Source: Rhizobium rhizoryzae (GTDB taxonomy: Bacteria > Pseudomonadota > Alphaproteobacteria > Rhizobiales > Rhizobiaceae). Taken from it: a stretch of DNA of 64,000 nt. The notes under the pieces are model-generated. The model was not told the origin of the DNA. It searched no databases and saw only the letters and a program-made list of their open reading frames with translations. The DNA lies in contig NZ_CP049250.1 of the NCBI RefSeq assembly GCF_011046895.1, forward strand, positions 2,702,501-2,766,500, read 5' to 3'. A program made the translations under genes and the position numbers. Shown piece after piece: positions 1-10,239 of this stretch (positions are counted from its first letter, which is position 1; each line of letters begins with the position of its first letter).

Positions 1-957
1 ATTCGCATCACGCTTCAGCTCGACGACGACACGGTAGCCCTGACGGTCCGACTCATCACGAAGGTCCGAGATGCCCTCAATGCGCTTTTCGCGCACGAGT
101 TCGGCCATCTTTTCGATCATTGCCGACTTGTTCACCTGATAGGGAACTTCGGTAATGATGATCTGCTCGCGATCGCCGCGCATCGGCTCAATCGTTGCCC
201 GGCCGCGCATGATGACCGAACCACGACCCGTCTCATAGGCCGAACGGATACCGGACCGGCCAAGGATCAACGCACCGGTCGGAAAGTCCGGACCCGGAAT
301 GATCTGCATCAGATCAAGGAGTTCGATCGCCGGATTATCGATCAGCGCAATACAGCCATCAATGACTTCGCTCAGATTATGCGGCGGAATGTTGGTCGCC
401 ATACCGACCGCGATACCACCTGCACCGTTGACGAGCAGGTTCGGAAACTTCGCAGGAACGACGACAGGTTCCGACAGCGTACCGTCATAGTTATCGCGGA
501 AATCGACAGTTTCCTTGTCGAGATCGTCCAACAGCGAATGGGCGGCCTTCTGAAGACGGCATTCCGTGTAGCGTTCGGCCGCCGGTGGATCGCCATCGAT
601 GGAGCCGAAATTCCCCTGGCCATCAATCAGTGGCAGCCGCAACGACCAGTCCTGCGCCATGCGCGCCAATGCGTCATAGATCGCGGCATTGCCGTGCGGA
701 TGGTATTTACCCATCACGTCCCCGGTCACGCGGGCGCATTTGACGTATTTCTTGTTCCAGTCGATGCCGAGTTCGGACATGCCGTAAAGAATGCGACGAT
801 GAACAGGCTTCAAGCCATCACGCACATCGGGCAGCGCCCGGCTCACGATTACGCTCATCGCGTAGTCGAGATAGGAACGCTGCATCTCTTCCATGATGGA
901 AATGGGTTCGATGCCTGGAGGCAGCTTTCCGCCGCCGGGTGTGCTCTGGTCAGTCAA
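1..957 (-). CDS. gyrA: DNA gyrase subunit A, 5' part (319 codons)
   Basis: Breakage-reunion subunit of DNA gyrase, which introduces negative supercoils with GyrB. Only the N-terminal 319 codons are here; the gene runs off the left edge. The family landmarks are clear: [18 protein letters not shown] near residue 33, the KYHPHG segment, and RYTE with the catalytic tyrosine at about residue 130. The start is TTG at 955-957 (protein begins L/M-T-D-Q-S-T-P-G), because no ATG or GTG lies between it and the in-frame stop at 982-984; known rhizobial GyrA proteins begin MTDQ. In the quinolone-resistance region, the residues matching E. coli Asp82 and Ser83 are Asn90 and Ala91, while the residue matching Asp87 is kept. 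The divergent neighbour is marC. Confidence 0.97.
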   Translation of the reverse strand, partial: MTDQSTPGGGKLPPGIEPISIMEEMQRSYLDYAMSVIVSRALPDVRDGLKPVHRRILYGMSELGIDWNKKYVKCARVTGDVMGKYHPHGNAAIYDALARMAQDWSLRLPLIDGQGNFGSIDGDPPAAERYTECRLQKAAHSLLDDLDKETVDFRDNYDGTLSEPVVVPAKFPNLLVNGAGGIAVGMATNIPPHNLSEVIDGCIALIDNPAIELLDLMQIIPGPDFPTGALILGRSGIRSAYETGRGSVIMRGRATIEPMRGDREQIIITEVPYQVNKSAMIEKMAELVREKRIEGISDLRDESDRQGYRVVVELKRDAN

Positions 958-1234
958 ATCGGGTACGATCTCTGTTCGGAATCAGTCTTGTGTGTATAGA
1001 CCATGCACAGTTCAAACGCCAATTTTGCGGCAGGTTTTGAACAGGCTTTTGGCCTATCTGGCAAGCTGACCATAGTGTTTGCCCTCATGGATGCGCAAGC
1101 CAAACATGAAATGCACAAGATGAACGCGTTAATCGGTGAGCATGCGCCAATTATCTGCTGGTAGACCGCTTCCGCGACGCGTACATTTCGCCTAAACGGG
1201 GCGTAGAGCATAAAGAGTAGCGGACGGGGGAACC

Positions 1235-1864
1235 ATGGCATCTGCCGATAATATCATGAGTGCCTTCACAACCCTGCTGGTTACACTCGACCCGCCCGGT
1301 CTTGCACCGATCTTCCTCGGACTGACTGCGGGACTTGATGCGATACAACGGCGTCAGGTTGCTATTCGCGGCACGATCATTGCCTTCGGGATCCTGGCGA
1401 CGTTCGCCATTTTCGGTGCAGGCATCCTTTCGATACTCGGCATCTCCATGGGCGCCTTCCGTATTGCCGGCGGCCTGCTGCTGTTCTGGATTTCATTCGA
1501 AATGATTTTCCAGAAGCGCAATGAGCGGAAGGAAGAGACGTCCAAGGCCGCCATTTCCATCGATCATGTTCAGCACATCGCCGTTTTCCCGCTGGCCCTG
1601 CCGCTCATTGCCGGGCCCGGCGCAATTTCTGCAACCGTGCTTCTGGCAGGTTCCTTTGCAGCGCCTCTGGACCGTGCGCTGCTGATTGGCATGCTTGCCT
1701 TTGTCATGCTGCTTGTGCTGCTGGCGCTGATCGTTGCTGAAAAACTTGACCGCTATCTCGGCGTCACAGGGCGCGCGCTGCTCACCCGTTTGCTGGGCGT
1801 GTTGCTCGCTGCGCTGTCCGTACAGTTCGTGGTCGACGGTATCAAATCGGCATTCAACACCTGA
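1235..1864 (+). CDS. marC: MarC family integral membrane protein
   Basis: A 209-residue protein of the MarC (UPF0056) family, inner-membrane proteins with about six helices and no firmly established function; early links to multiple antibiotic resistance were not upheld. The N-terminal segment around LVTLDPPGLAPIFLGLT and the later AVFPLALPLIAGPGAI loop are the two family hallmarks, followed by three more hydrophobic stretches. A GGGGGAA ribosome site lies just before the ATG at 1235. It is divergent from gyrA with 277 bp between, and convergent with ssb. Function beyond the family name is not known. Confidence 0.9.
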   Translation: MASADNIMSAFTTLLVTLDPPGLAPIFLGLTAGLDAIQRRQVAIRGTIIAFGILATFAIFGAGILSILGISMGAFRIAGGLLLFWISFEMIFQKRNERKEETSKAAISIDHVQHIAVFPLALPLIAGPGAISATVLLAGSFAAPLDRALLIGMLAFVMLLVLLALIVAEKLDRYLGVTGRALLTRLLGVLLAALSVQFVVDGIKSAFNT

Positions 1865-1949
1865 GGCACGACCAGATCAGGTGAAGCTGGTCAGACGGGC
1901 CAAACAATCAAGGCGACCGAGAACCTCGGCCGCCTTTCGATTATTATTC

Positions 1950-2495
1950 TCAGAACGGGATGTCATCATCCAGATCACGGGCGAAGCCACCGCCGCCACC
2001 GGAGGACTGACCGCCGCGTCCGGAGCCTGAGCTTGAAGTGGATGGCGCACGATCGTAATCGTCACCATAGCCGCCGCCAAAATCACCACCACCGGAGGAT
2101 CCTCGGCCGCCGCCAAAGCCACCGCCGGCAGCACCGCCCTCACCGCGACCATCAAGCATGGTCAGCGTGGAGTTGAAGCCCTGCAGAACGACTTCCGTCG
2201 AATAGCGGTCGTTGCCGTTCTGGTCCTGCCATTTGCGGGTCTGAAGCGCGCCTTCGATGTAGAGCTTGGCGCCCTTCTTCACATACTGTTCGACGACCTT
2301 GCAGAGGCCCTCATTGAAGACGACGACAGTGTGCCACTCGGTCTTTTCCCGACGCTCGCCGCTATTGCGGTCACGCCAGCTTTCCGAGGTTGCGATTCGC
2401 AGATTGGCGATCGGGCGACCGTCCTGCGTGCGACGAATTTCTGGATCGGCACCAACATTCCCAATCAGAATGACCTTGTTGACGCTACCTGCCAT
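1950..2495 (-). CDS. ssb: Single-stranded DNA-binding protein
   Basis: Binds single-stranded DNA during replication, repair and recombination as a homotetramer. The 181-residue protein has the OB-fold N-terminal half ([19 protein letters not shown], then the [13 protein letters not shown] and TEWHTVVVF stretches, about residues 1-110), a flexible Gly/Ser-rich linker (about 120-170) and the acidic tail DLDDDIPF, which docks partner proteins. The start is ATG at 2493-2495; a longer in-frame reading upstream adds 24 residues that are not part of the family. An AAGGTG ribosome site precedes this ATG. It is divergent from uvrA with an SOS box between, a common pairing in alphaproteobacteria. Confidence 0.97.
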   Translation of the reverse strand: MAGSVNKVILIGNVGADPEIRRTQDGRPIANLRIATSESWRDRNSGERREKTEWHTVVVFNEGLCKVVEQYVKKGAKLYIEGALQTRKWQDQNGNDRYSTEVVLQGFNSTLTMLDGRGEGGAAGGGFGGGRGSSGGGDFGGGYGDDYDRAPSTSSSGSGRGGQSSGGGGGFARDLDDDIPF

Positions 2496-2606
2496 CTTAA
2501 CACCTTGTCTGCCGGTCGAACGGCATCTCCTATTTCGCTTGCGCAATACCTTAAAGCATCCGCCCAATCGGCGCGATGTTGATACATTTAATCCACAACC
2601 AAATTT

Positions 2607-2621
2607 GTTCTTTATTTGTTC
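2607..2621. promoter_or_regulatory. SOS (LexA) box between ssb and uvrA
   Basis: GTTC at 2607-2610, seven bases, GTTC at 2618-2621. This is an exact match to the direct-repeat LexA operator GTTC-N7-GTTC known in Rhizobiales. It sits 112 bp from the ssb start and 136 bp from the uvrA start, so one LexA site could control both divergent DNA-repair genes. Confidence 0.85.
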
Positions 2622-2756
2622 TAGTATTTGGTTATGATCCTGTCAACGGGATCACACGTAGCCAGCGTACGAGATATGAACTTATGCCAAAGTGCCTCGA
2701 CAGTAGCGATGAGATCACTAGATAAGAGGCCAGACCTCCCACAGAGCCAAGAGACG

Positions 2757-5684
2757 ATGAGCGAACTCAAGACGATTTCCATTCGCGGTGCCCGCGAGCA
2801 TAACCTCAAGGGTGTAGATCTCGATCTGCCGCGCAACAGCCTGATCGTGATGACCGGCCTTTCGGGTTCGGGCAAATCCTCGCTCGCTTTCGATACCATC
2901 TATGCAGAAGGTCAGCGCCGCTATGTCGAGAGCCTTTCGGCCTATGCGCGCCAGTTCCTGGAAATGATGCAGAAGCCGGACGTCGACCAGATCGACGGAC
3001 TATCTCCTGCCATCTCGATCGAACAGAAGACGACGTCGAAAAACCCGCGCTCCACCGTCGGCACGGTGACCGAGATCTATGACTACATGCGTCTGCTGTT
3101 TGCGCGCGTCGGGGTCCCGTACTCTCCGGCAACCGGCCTGCCGATCGAAAGCCAGACCGTAAGTCAGATGGTAGACCGTGTGCTCGCTCTTGGGGATGGG
3201 ACGCGCCTCTATATTCTTGCTCCAATGGTGCGCGGACGCAAGGGCGAGTATAAAAAGGAGCTGGCGGACCTGATGAAAAAGGGCTTCCAGCGCGTCAAGG
3301 TTGACGGCCAGTTCTATGAGATTGCCGAGGTGCCGGCGCTCGACAAGAAGTACAAGCACGATATCGATGTTGTGGTGGATCGTGTCGTGGTGCGCAACGA
3401 CATCGGCGCCCGTTTGGCCGACAGTCTGGAGACTTGCCTGAAGCTGGCGGATGGTCTTGCCATCGCTGAATTCGCCGACAAGCCTTTGCCACCGGAAGAA
3501 ACCGCAGCCGGGGGATCTGCGAATAAATCGCTCAATGAAACGCATGAGCGTGTTCTGTTTTCCGAGAAATTCGCCTGCCCGGTCTCCGGTTTTACGATTC
3601 CGGAAATCGAACCTCGCCTTTTCTCGTTCAACAATCCGTTCGGCGCCTGCCCGACCTGTGATGGCCTTGGTGCGCAGCAGAAGGTGGACGAGCACCTGAT
3701 CGTTCCAGAGCCCGACAGGACGCTGAAGGATGGCGCGATTGCGCCCTGGGCGAAATCCTCTTCGCCCTATTACAATCAGACCCTTGAGGGACTAGGCAAA
3801 GTTTTCGGGTTCAAGCTCTCCGACCGGTGGTCGAAGCTATCGGACAAGGCGCAGAAGGCAATCCTCCATGGGACCGAGGAGAAGATCGAGTTCCAATATG
3901 CGGATGGAGCGCGATCCTACAAGACGACCAAGACCTTCGAAGGCATCGTTCCCAACCTCGAACGCCGCTGGAAAGAAACAGACAGCGCCTGGGCGCGCGA
4001 GGAAATCGAGCGCTACATGTCTGCGGCGCCCTGCCCGGCCTGTGGCGGTTTCCGTCTGAAGCCGGAGGCCCTGGCGGTCAAGATCGACAAGCTGCATATC
4101 GGACAGGTGACCGATATGTCGATCCGTAAAGCGCGTGACTGGTTCGAGGATCTTCCCGCGCGTCTCAATGCCAAACAGAACGAGATTGCTGTTCGTATCT
4201 TGAAGGAAATTCGCGACCGGCTGCGCTTTCTCAACGATGTGGGGCTGGACTATCTCAGCCTTTCGCGAAATTCCGGCACGCTTTCCGGCGGTGAAAGCCA
4301 GCGTATCCGCCTCGCATCGCAGATCGGTTCCGGCCTGACGGGTGTTCTCTACGTGCTTGACGAGCCCTCGATCGGATTGCATCAGCGCGACAACGCCCGA
4401 TTGCTGGAAACGCTGAAGCATCTTCGGGATATCGGCAATACGGTGCTGGTTGTCGAGCATGACGAGGACGCCATTCTGACAGCCGACTTCGTTGTCGACA
4501 TCGGTCCGGCAGCCGGCATTCATGGCGGCAAGGTGGTTGCTGAAGGCACGCCACAGCAAATCATGGATAACCCGAACTCGCTCACCGGCAAATATCTATC
4601 GGGCGAGCTTGGAGTCGCGGTTCCGGCAGAACGACGCAAGCCCAAGAAGGGCAAGGAGATCAAGGTCGTCGGCGCACGGGGCAACAACCTGAAAAACGTC
4701 ACCGCTTCTGTGCCGCTTGGCGTGTTTACAGCCGTGACCGGTGTTTCCGGCGGTGGCAAATCGACCTTCCTCATCGAAACGCTTTACAAATCCGCTGCAC
4801 GTAGAGTTATGGGCGCTCGCGAGATTCCAGCGGAACACGACCGCATCGATGGTTTCGAGTTCATCGACAAGGTCATCGACATCGACCAATCGCCGATCGG
4901 GCGCACGCCGCGTTCGAACCCGGCCACCTATACCGGTGCTTTCACACCGATCCGAGATTGGTTCGCAGGCCTGCCGGAAGCAAAGGCGCGCGGCTATCAG
5001 CCGGGACGCTTCTCCTTCAACGTCAAGGGCGGGCGATGCGAAGCCTGCCAGGGCGATGGCGTCATCAAGATCGAAATGCACTTCCTTCCAGATGTGTACG
5101 TGACCTGTGATGTTTGCCATGGCAAGCGCTACAACCGAGAGACACTCGACGTGCTGTTCAAGGGCAAGTCGATTGCCGACGTTCTGGACATGACGGTCGA
5201 GGAAGGCGTCGAGTTCTTCTCCGCCGTGCCCGCGGTCCGTGACAAGCTGCAGGCGCTTTTCGATGTAGGTCTCGGCTATATCAAGGTTGGTCAGCAGGCA
5301 AATACGCTCTCGGGCGGCGAGGCGCAGCGCGTAAAACTGGCCAAAGAGCTTTCAAAGCGCTCCACGGGCCGCACACTTTACATACTGGATGAACCGACGA
5401 CCGGGCTTCACTTCCATGATGTCGCCAAACTACTGGAAATGCTGCATGAACTCGTCAACCAGGGCAATTCCGTCGTGGTGATCGAGCACAACCTTGAAGT
5501 CATCAAGACTGCCGACTGGATCATCGACATCGGCCCCGAAGGCGGAACCGGTGGCGGTGAAATTGTGGCTTGCGGCCCTCCGGAAGACATCGTCAAGGAA
5601 AAGCGCAGCTACACCGGGCAATTCCTGAAGGAGCTTTTGACGCGCAGACCGCAGCGTAAGGTCAAGGCCGAAGCGGCAGAGTAG
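2757..5684 (+). CDS. uvrA: Excinuclease ABC subunit A
   Basis: Damage-recognition ATPase of nucleotide excision repair; loads UvrB at lesions. The 975-residue protein has two ABC modules: Walker A GLSGSGKS at about residues 34-41 and GVSGGGKS near residue 662, with signatures LSGGESQR and LSGGEAQR. Zinc-binding cysteine pairs occur in the [10 protein letters not shown] region and in [11 protein letters not shown]...CDVCHGKRY. The start is ATG at 2757 ([11 protein letters not shown]), matching the usual N-terminus; an in-frame reading from 2628 would add 43 non-conserved residues. It lies downstream of the SOS box at 2607-2621, so DNA-damage induction is expected. Length is typical of the family. 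Confidence 0.97.
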   Translation: MSELKTISIRGAREHNLKGVDLDLPRNSLIVMTGLSGSGKSSLAFDTIYAEGQRRYVESLSAYARQFLEMMQKPDVDQIDGLSPAISIEQKTTSKNPRSTVGTVTEIYDYMRLLFARVGVPYSPATGLPIESQTVSQMVDRVLALGDGTRLYILAPMVRGRKGEYKKELADLMKKGFQRVKVDGQFYEIAEVPALDKKYKHDIDVVVDRVVVRNDIGARLADSLETCLKLADGLAIAEFADKPLPPEETAAGGSANKSLNETHERVLFSEKFACPVSGFTIPEIEPRLFSFNNPFGACPTCDGLGAQQKVDEHLIVPEPDRTLKDGAIAPWAKSSSPYYNQTLEGLGKVFGFKLSDRWSKLSDKAQKAILHGTEEKIEFQYADGARSYKTTKTFEGIVPNLERRWKETDSAWAREEIERYMSAAPCPACGGFRLKPEALAVKIDKLHIGQVTDMSIRKARDWFEDLPARLNAKQNEIAVRILKEIRDRLRFLNDVGLDYLSLSRNSGTLSGGESQRIRLASQIGSGLTGVLYVLDEPSIGLHQRDNARLLETLKHLRDIGNTVLVVEHDEDAILTADFVVDIGPAAGIHGGKVVAEGTPQQIMDNPNSLTGKYLSGELGVAVPAERRKPKKGKEIKVVGARGNNLKNVTASVPLGVFTAVTGVSGGGKSTFLIETLYKSAARRVMGAREIPAEHDRIDGFEFIDKVIDIDQSPIGRTPRSNPATYTGAFTPIRDWFAGLPEAKARGYQPGRFSFNVKGGRCEACQGDGVIKIEMHFLPDVYVTCDVCHGKRYNRETLDVLFKGKSIADVLDMTVEEGVEFFSAVPAVRDKLQALFDVGLGYIKVGQQANTLSGGEAQRVKLAKELSKRSTGRTLYILDEPTTGLHFHDVAKLLEMLHELVNQGNSVVVIEHNLEVIKTADWIIDIGPEGGTGGGEIVACGPPEDIVKEKRSYTGQFLKELLTRRPQRKVKAEAAE

Positions 5685-5710
5685 CAGACGGAACTGAGGG
5701 GGACGGCGAG

Positions 5711-6532
5711 ATGACAGCTCAACGCGCAGCTACCGGCAAAATCCGCACCGGGATCGGTGGCTGGACGTTTGAGCCTTGGGAAGGAACGTTTTATCCGGAA
5801 AAGCTGGCCAAGAAACGGCAGTTGGAGTTCGCCAGCCGCGAACTGACGGCGATCGAGGTGAATGGCACCTACTATTCAAGCCAGAAGCCGGAGACCTTTG
5901 CAAAATGGGCCTCAGAGGTTCCAGATCATTTTGTCTTTTCGTTGAAGGCCAGCCGCTACTGCACGAACCGGAAGGTGTTGGCAGAGGCTGGCCCGTCCAT
6001 CGACAAGTTTCTGAACCAGGGAATTGCCGAACTTGGGCCTCATCTCGGGCCTATTCTCTGGCAATTCATGGCAACGAAAGCTTTCGATCCCGCTGATTTC
6101 GAAGGCTTCCTGCAACTCCTTCCAAAGTCGCTCAACGGCCTGCCTCTTCGCCACGTCGTGGAACCGCGTCACGCGAGTTTCTGTTGCGAGGCGTTCGTGG
6201 ATCTTCTGGCAAAGTACGACGTAGCAGCAGTGTGTGCTGACCATGAGGAATACCCGATGTTTGCGGATGTGACGTCGGACTTCGTCTATCTGCGCCTGCA
6301 GCGCGGTTCCGATGATGTGAAAACCTGCTATCCGGAACCTGAGCTCGAACGATGGGCAGACCGCATCTCGGTCTACGCCGAGGGCGGCACGCCGGACGAT
6401 CTGTCGCTGAACGCCCCAAACCGGAAGGCCGCGAAGACCCCTCGGGACGTCTTCGCTTTCTTCATCACAGGGGGTAAAGTCAACGCACCCAACGGTGCCC
6501 GTCGGCTTTTCGACAAGCTCAAAGGGGATTGA
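5711..6532 (+). CDS. DUF72 (YecE-like) domain protein
   Basis: A 273-residue soluble protein of the DUF72 family, which has a TIM-barrel fold and no assigned reaction. Family landmarks are the N-terminal GGWTFEPWEGTFYPE, the EVNGTYYSSQKPETFAKWA segment, the SLKASRYCTNRK strand and LGPILWQF in the middle. It starts 27 bp after uvrA on the same strand and may be co-transcribed with it. The last 14 bases overlap the 3' end of the convergent nnr gene. Function unknown. Confidence 0.88.
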   Translation: MTAQRAATGKIRTGIGGWTFEPWEGTFYPEKLAKKRQLEFASRELTAIEVNGTYYSSQKPETFAKWASEVPDHFVFSLKASRYCTNRKVLAEAGPSIDKFLNQGIAELGPHLGPILWQFMATKAFDPADFEGFLQLLPKSLNGLPLRHVVEPRHASFCCEAFVDLLAKYDVAAVCADHEEYPMFADVTSDFVYLRLQRGSDDVKTCYPEPELERWADRISVYAEGGTPDDLSLNAPNRKAAKTPRDVFAFFITGGKVNAPNGARRLFDKLKGD

Positions 6533-8006
6533 GGCTTTCGAGCGCGGATGGAATTGCCGTGACAAGGTCCTCTGCCGTCATGCCTCTTTTCGCGTGTTGC
6601 GCCGCTTGCGCATGAAGCCAGACTGCCGCGGCGGCGGCCTCATAGGCGGGCATTCCCTGCGCCAAATGCGCGCCTGCAATACCGGCCAGCACATCTCCGG
6701 ATCCCGCAGTCGCCAGCCAGGGCGGCGCATTCTCATTGATCAGACAACGTCCATCGGGTGCGGCGATTACCGTGTCCGGTCCCTTGTCGATGACGACTGC
6801 GCCTGAGCGGGCGGCAGCAAGTCTGGCACGCTCTATCTTGCCCAGGCTGTCATTTCGAGCCAGATCCGGAAACAGCCGTGCGAACTCGCCTTCATGAGGC
6901 GTCAGAATATATGGACTTCCGATGTTCTTGAATGTCGCGAACAGCTGCCCGGGATTAGACGAGAAGGACGTGATTGCGTCGGCATCGATAACGCAGGGCT
7001 TGGCAGCCAGGACTTCGATGTAGTCCCGAATCGTCTCTCCGACACCAAATCCAGGGCCGATAACGCAGGCGTGGATCTTGGCCTCGGAGAGCCACTGCTC
7101 CACGTCCAGTCGCGAACTGACAGACCGGACCATGACCGCGGTCAGCGATGCGGCAGCGACATCGAGTGCATCCGGCGGAACGCCCACCGTGACGAGCCCT
7201 GCCCCGGCATGAAGGCCTGCGGCAGCGGCGAGACGTGCGGCTCCGGTATGGCTGCGTCCCCCGGAAAATACGGCCAGATGCCCGCGACGGTACTTATGCG
7301 TATTGGCTTCAATCAAGGGGTATTCGATTTGCCAGGCTTTCGGATTGTTGACCGAGACTGATCGGGCATGTTGCTCGACGATCCGTCTTGGCATGCCGAT
7401 CGACGCGACCTCCACTGTGCCGCAGAATGCGCGGCCCGGCATCAACAGATGTCCCGGCTTGCGAGCCTCGAATGTGACGGTGACATCGGCATCGAACGCC
7501 GCACCCCGCATGCGCCCTTGATTCCCGCAGATGCCGGTTGGAAGATCAACCGCCAGGACCGACGCATCGGCAAGCTTCACAGCCTCGATCAGGGTCTGGA
7601 CAGGCTCGGGCAAAGGTCGTGTCAATCCAGCACCAAACAAGGCATCGATGACCAGATCATCTCGTTCAGGAGCGTAGGCGGAAATGGGTTCTATCGGCAG
7701 CGGGCACCGCTCTCGTGCATCTCTCGCCGCCCCCTCAACGCTCGACCTTCCCCAGGAAAAAACGGCGACATTGCATCCATGGCTAGCGAGAACCTTGGCA
7801 GCGACATAACCATCGCCGCCATTGTTACCCGGGCCACAAAGAACTGCGATCTTCCGAGCCTCTGGAAAGTGCCGAAGTGCGGATGCAGCCACGGCATAAC
7901 CCGCCCGTTCCATAAGAGCAGCGATCTCAATTCCACGCCCTACCGAATCCGCATCAGCGGCTGCAGCCTCCTCGGTCGTGAACAGGATTGTCTCATCACG
8001 CAGCAT
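6519..8006 (-). CDS. nnr: Bifunctional NAD(P)H-hydrate repair enzyme
   Basis: Repairs damaged NADHX/NADPHX. The N-terminal YjeF_N-type domain (about residues 1-215, with GPGNNGGDGYVAAK) epimerises the hydrate. The C-terminal domain (about 225-495, with GPGFGVGE, TPHEGEFARLF and the ATAGSGDVLAG motif) is the ADP-dependent dehydratase. The start is taken at ATG 8004-8006 (MLRDETILFTTEE), giving 495 residues; an in-frame TTG at 8055-8057 would add 17 residues. It is divergent from glnB and its 3' end overlaps the DUF72 gene by 14 bp. Many rhizobia place this gene next to glnB, which fits. Confidence 0.95.
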   Translation of the reverse strand: MLRDETILFTTEEAAAADADSVGRGIEIAALMERAGYAVAASALRHFPEARKIAVLCGPGNNGGDGYVAAKVLASHGCNVAVFSWGRSSVEGAARDARERCPLPIEPISAYAPERDDLVIDALFGAGLTRPLPEPVQTLIEAVKLADASVLAVDLPTGICGNQGRMRGAAFDADVTVTFEARKPGHLLMPGRAFCGTVEVASIGMPRRIVEQHARSVSVNNPKAWQIEYPLIEANTHKYRRGHLAVFSGGRSHTGAARLAAAAGLHAGAGLVTVGVPPDALDVAAASLTAVMVRSVSSRLDVEQWLSEAKIHACVIGPGFGVGETIRDYIEVLAAKPCVIDADAITSFSSNPGQLFATFKNIGSPYILTPHEGEFARLFPDLARNDSLGKIERARLAAARSGAVVIDKGPDTVIAAPDGRCLINENAPPWLATAGSGDVLAGIAGAHLAQGMPAYEAAAAAVWLHAQAAQHAKRGMTAEDLVTAIPSALESLNPL

Positions 8007-8245
8007 CTTTGAGCATTTCCCCAAGTTTTCATTCTTGAACGTCAAACGAGGTCCCAATTTAAGATGATTTTTTGTGCTTTTGCATATTTTTTAAACTCGC
8101 TTAAATGCGACTTTCGTGTGCACTTTCGGACTAACCCTCTCTCACCAGCTTCCCCTTGCATTGTGCATCGTGAAACCATAGCCTGCAATCAAGCAGGAGG
8201 AGGGTTCTAGATCCGGAACCAAAAATTCTTTGCCGCTCCATGCGG

Positions 8246-8262
8246 TTGGCACGCTACGTGCA
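8246..8262 (+). promoter_or_regulatory. Sigma-54 (RpoN) promoter of glnB-glnA
   Basis: TTGGCACG, four bases, then GTGCA, with the GG at 8248-8249 and the GC at 8260-8261 exactly ten bases apart. This is the invariant GG-N10-GC core of the -24/-12 promoter. It lies about 60 bp before the glnB ATG. Rhizobial glnB is known to be under RpoN/NtrC control. The rest of the 315-bp nnr-glnB gap (8007-8321) is AT-rich and holds no gene; I looked for NtrC dyads there and saw none I would defend. Confidence 0.75.
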
Positions 8263-8267
8263 TCTAG

Positions 8268-8660
<393 letters not shown>

Positions 8661-8718
8661 CAAACCCGGCCGACTAGAGCCGGGCAAACGACTAACATAT
8701 TGATTAATGGGAGATTCC

Positions 8719-10128
8719 ATGACGACCGCAAGCGACATCATGAAGCAGATCAAGGAGAATGACGTCAAGTTCGTGGACCTGCGCTTTACCGACCCCAAGG
8801 GTAAGCTGCATCACGTCACGATGGACGTCGTAGCCGTCGACGAGGACATGTTCGCCGATGGCGTCATGTTCGATGGTTCCTCCATTGGCGGCTGGAAAGC
8901 AATCAACGAATCCGACATGGTACTGATGCCCGATCCGGCAACAGTACACATGGACCCCTTCTTCGCCCAGTCCACCATGGTCGTGATCTGCGACATTCTG
9001 GATCCGGTTTCCGGCGAAGCCTATAACCGCGACCCACGCGGCACAGCCAAGAAGGCCGAGGCATACCTCAAGGCGTCTGGCATCGGCGACACGGTTTTCG
9101 TCGGACCTGAGCCGGAATTCTTCATCTTCGATGATGTGAAGTACAAGGCTGATCCATACAATACGGGCTTCAAGCTCGATTCCTCGGAACTGCCATCCAA
9201 CGACGACACAGATTACGAGACCGGCAACCTTGGCCATCGCCCGCGCGTCAAGGGCGGCTACTTCCCGGTTCCGCCGGTCGACAGCCTTCAGGACATGCGC
9301 TCCGAAATGCTGACGGTTCTCGCCGAAATGGGCGTCGTCGTAGAAAAGCATCACCACGAAGTAGCGGCTGCGCAGCATGAGCTTGGCGTGAAGTTCGATA
9401 CGCTGGTTCGCAATGCCGACAAGATGCAGATCTACAAGTATGTCGTGCATCAGGTCGCCAATGCTTATGGCAAGACCGCTACCTTCATGCCAAAGCCAAT
9501 CTATGGCGATAACGGTTCGGGCATGCACGTACACCAGTCGATCTGGAAAGACGGCAAGCCAACCTTTGCTGGCGACGAGTATGCCGGTCTTTCCGAGAGC
9601 TGCTTGTACTACATCGGTGGCATCATCAAGCATGCCAAGGCAATCAACGCCTTCACCAACCCGACAACCAACTCCTACAAGCGTCTGGTTCCAGGCTATG
9701 AAGCGCCGGTCTTGCTGGCCTACTCGGCTCGCAACCGCTCTGCTTCCTGCCGTATTCCATTCGGAACAGGCCCCAAGTCCAAGCGCGTAGAAGTTCGTTT
9801 CCCGGATCCGGCTCAGAACCCGTATCTCGGCTTCGCTGCAATGTTGATGGCCGGCCTCGACGGTATCAAGAACAAGATCCATCCTGGCAAGGCCATGGAC
9901 AAGGACCTGTATGACCTGCCGCCGAAGGAGTTGAAGAAGATCCCAACGGTTTGCGGTTCGTTGCGTGAAGCGCTCGAAAGCCTGGACAAGGATCGCAAGT
10001 TCCTGACCGCCGGCGGCGTGTTCGATGACGACCAGATCGACGCTTACATCGAACTGAAGATGCAGGAAGTCATGCGTTTCGAAATGACGCCGCATCCGGT
10101 CGAGTTTGACATGTACTACTCTGCATAA
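8719..10128 (+). CDS. glnA: Glutamine synthetase type I
   Basis: Makes glutamine from glutamate, ammonia and ATP; the main ammonium assimilation enzyme, acting as a dodecamer. The 469-residue length is that of the GSI class. The beta-grasp domain holds the DGSSIGGW loop; metal and substrate motifs include [19 protein letters not shown] and [10 protein letters not shown]. Tyr398 in the sequence DLYDLPPKE matches the adenylylation site, so GlnE control is expected. The ATG at 8719 follows GGGAG at good distance; an in-frame ATG at 8707 lacks a ribosome site. It is the second gene of the glnB-glnA operon and is followed by a strong terminator. Confidence 0.98.
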   Translation: MTTASDIMKQIKENDVKFVDLRFTDPKGKLHHVTMDVVAVDEDMFADGVMFDGSSIGGWKAINESDMVLMPDPATVHMDPFFAQSTMVVICDILDPVSGEAYNRDPRGTAKKAEAYLKASGIGDTVFVGPEPEFFIFDDVKYKADPYNTGFKLDSSELPSNDDTDYETGNLGHRPRVKGGYFPVPPVDSLQDMRSEMLTVLAEMGVVVEKHHHEVAAAQHELGVKFDTLVRNADKMQIYKYVVHQVANAYGKTATFMPKPIYGDNGSGMHVHQSIWKDGKPTFAGDEYAGLSESCLYYIGGIIKHAKAINAFTNPTTNSYKRLVPGYEAPVLLAYSARNRSASCRIPFGTGPKSKRVEVRFPDPAQNPYLGFAAMLMAGLDGIKNKIHPGKAMDKDLYDLPPKELKKIPTVCGSLREALESLDKDRKFLTAGGVFDDDQIDAYIELKMQEVMRFEMTPHPVEFDMYYSA

Positions 10129-10136
10129 TGATTATG

Positions 10137-10163
10137 AAGGGTCGCTGCCCGCAGCGACCCTTT
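10137..10163 (+). terminator. Intrinsic terminator of the glnBA operon
   Basis: An 11-bp perfect stem (AAGGGTCGCTG at 10137-10147 with CAGCGACCCTT at 10152-10162), a four-base loop CCCG and a short T run directly after. It lies 8 bp after the glnA stop. Confidence 0.85.
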
Positions 10164-10239
10164 ACCTCTCCGAGCGCTTGCATTCTTGGTCACTTAAATC
10201 GGTTGGGCAGCGCCAGACAGTCAGTTCCCGGCGCATTCA

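Noticed and set aside
8058..8245. NtrC binding dyads upstream of glnB
   Set aside because: Only half-sites such as TGCATTGTGCAT and TTGTGCTTTTGCA; none fits TGCACC-N5-GGTGCA well enough to call.
8704..10095. 463-codon open frame antisense to glnA
   Set aside because: Shadow of glnA; composition rich in H, V, D and L as expected from the reverse strand.
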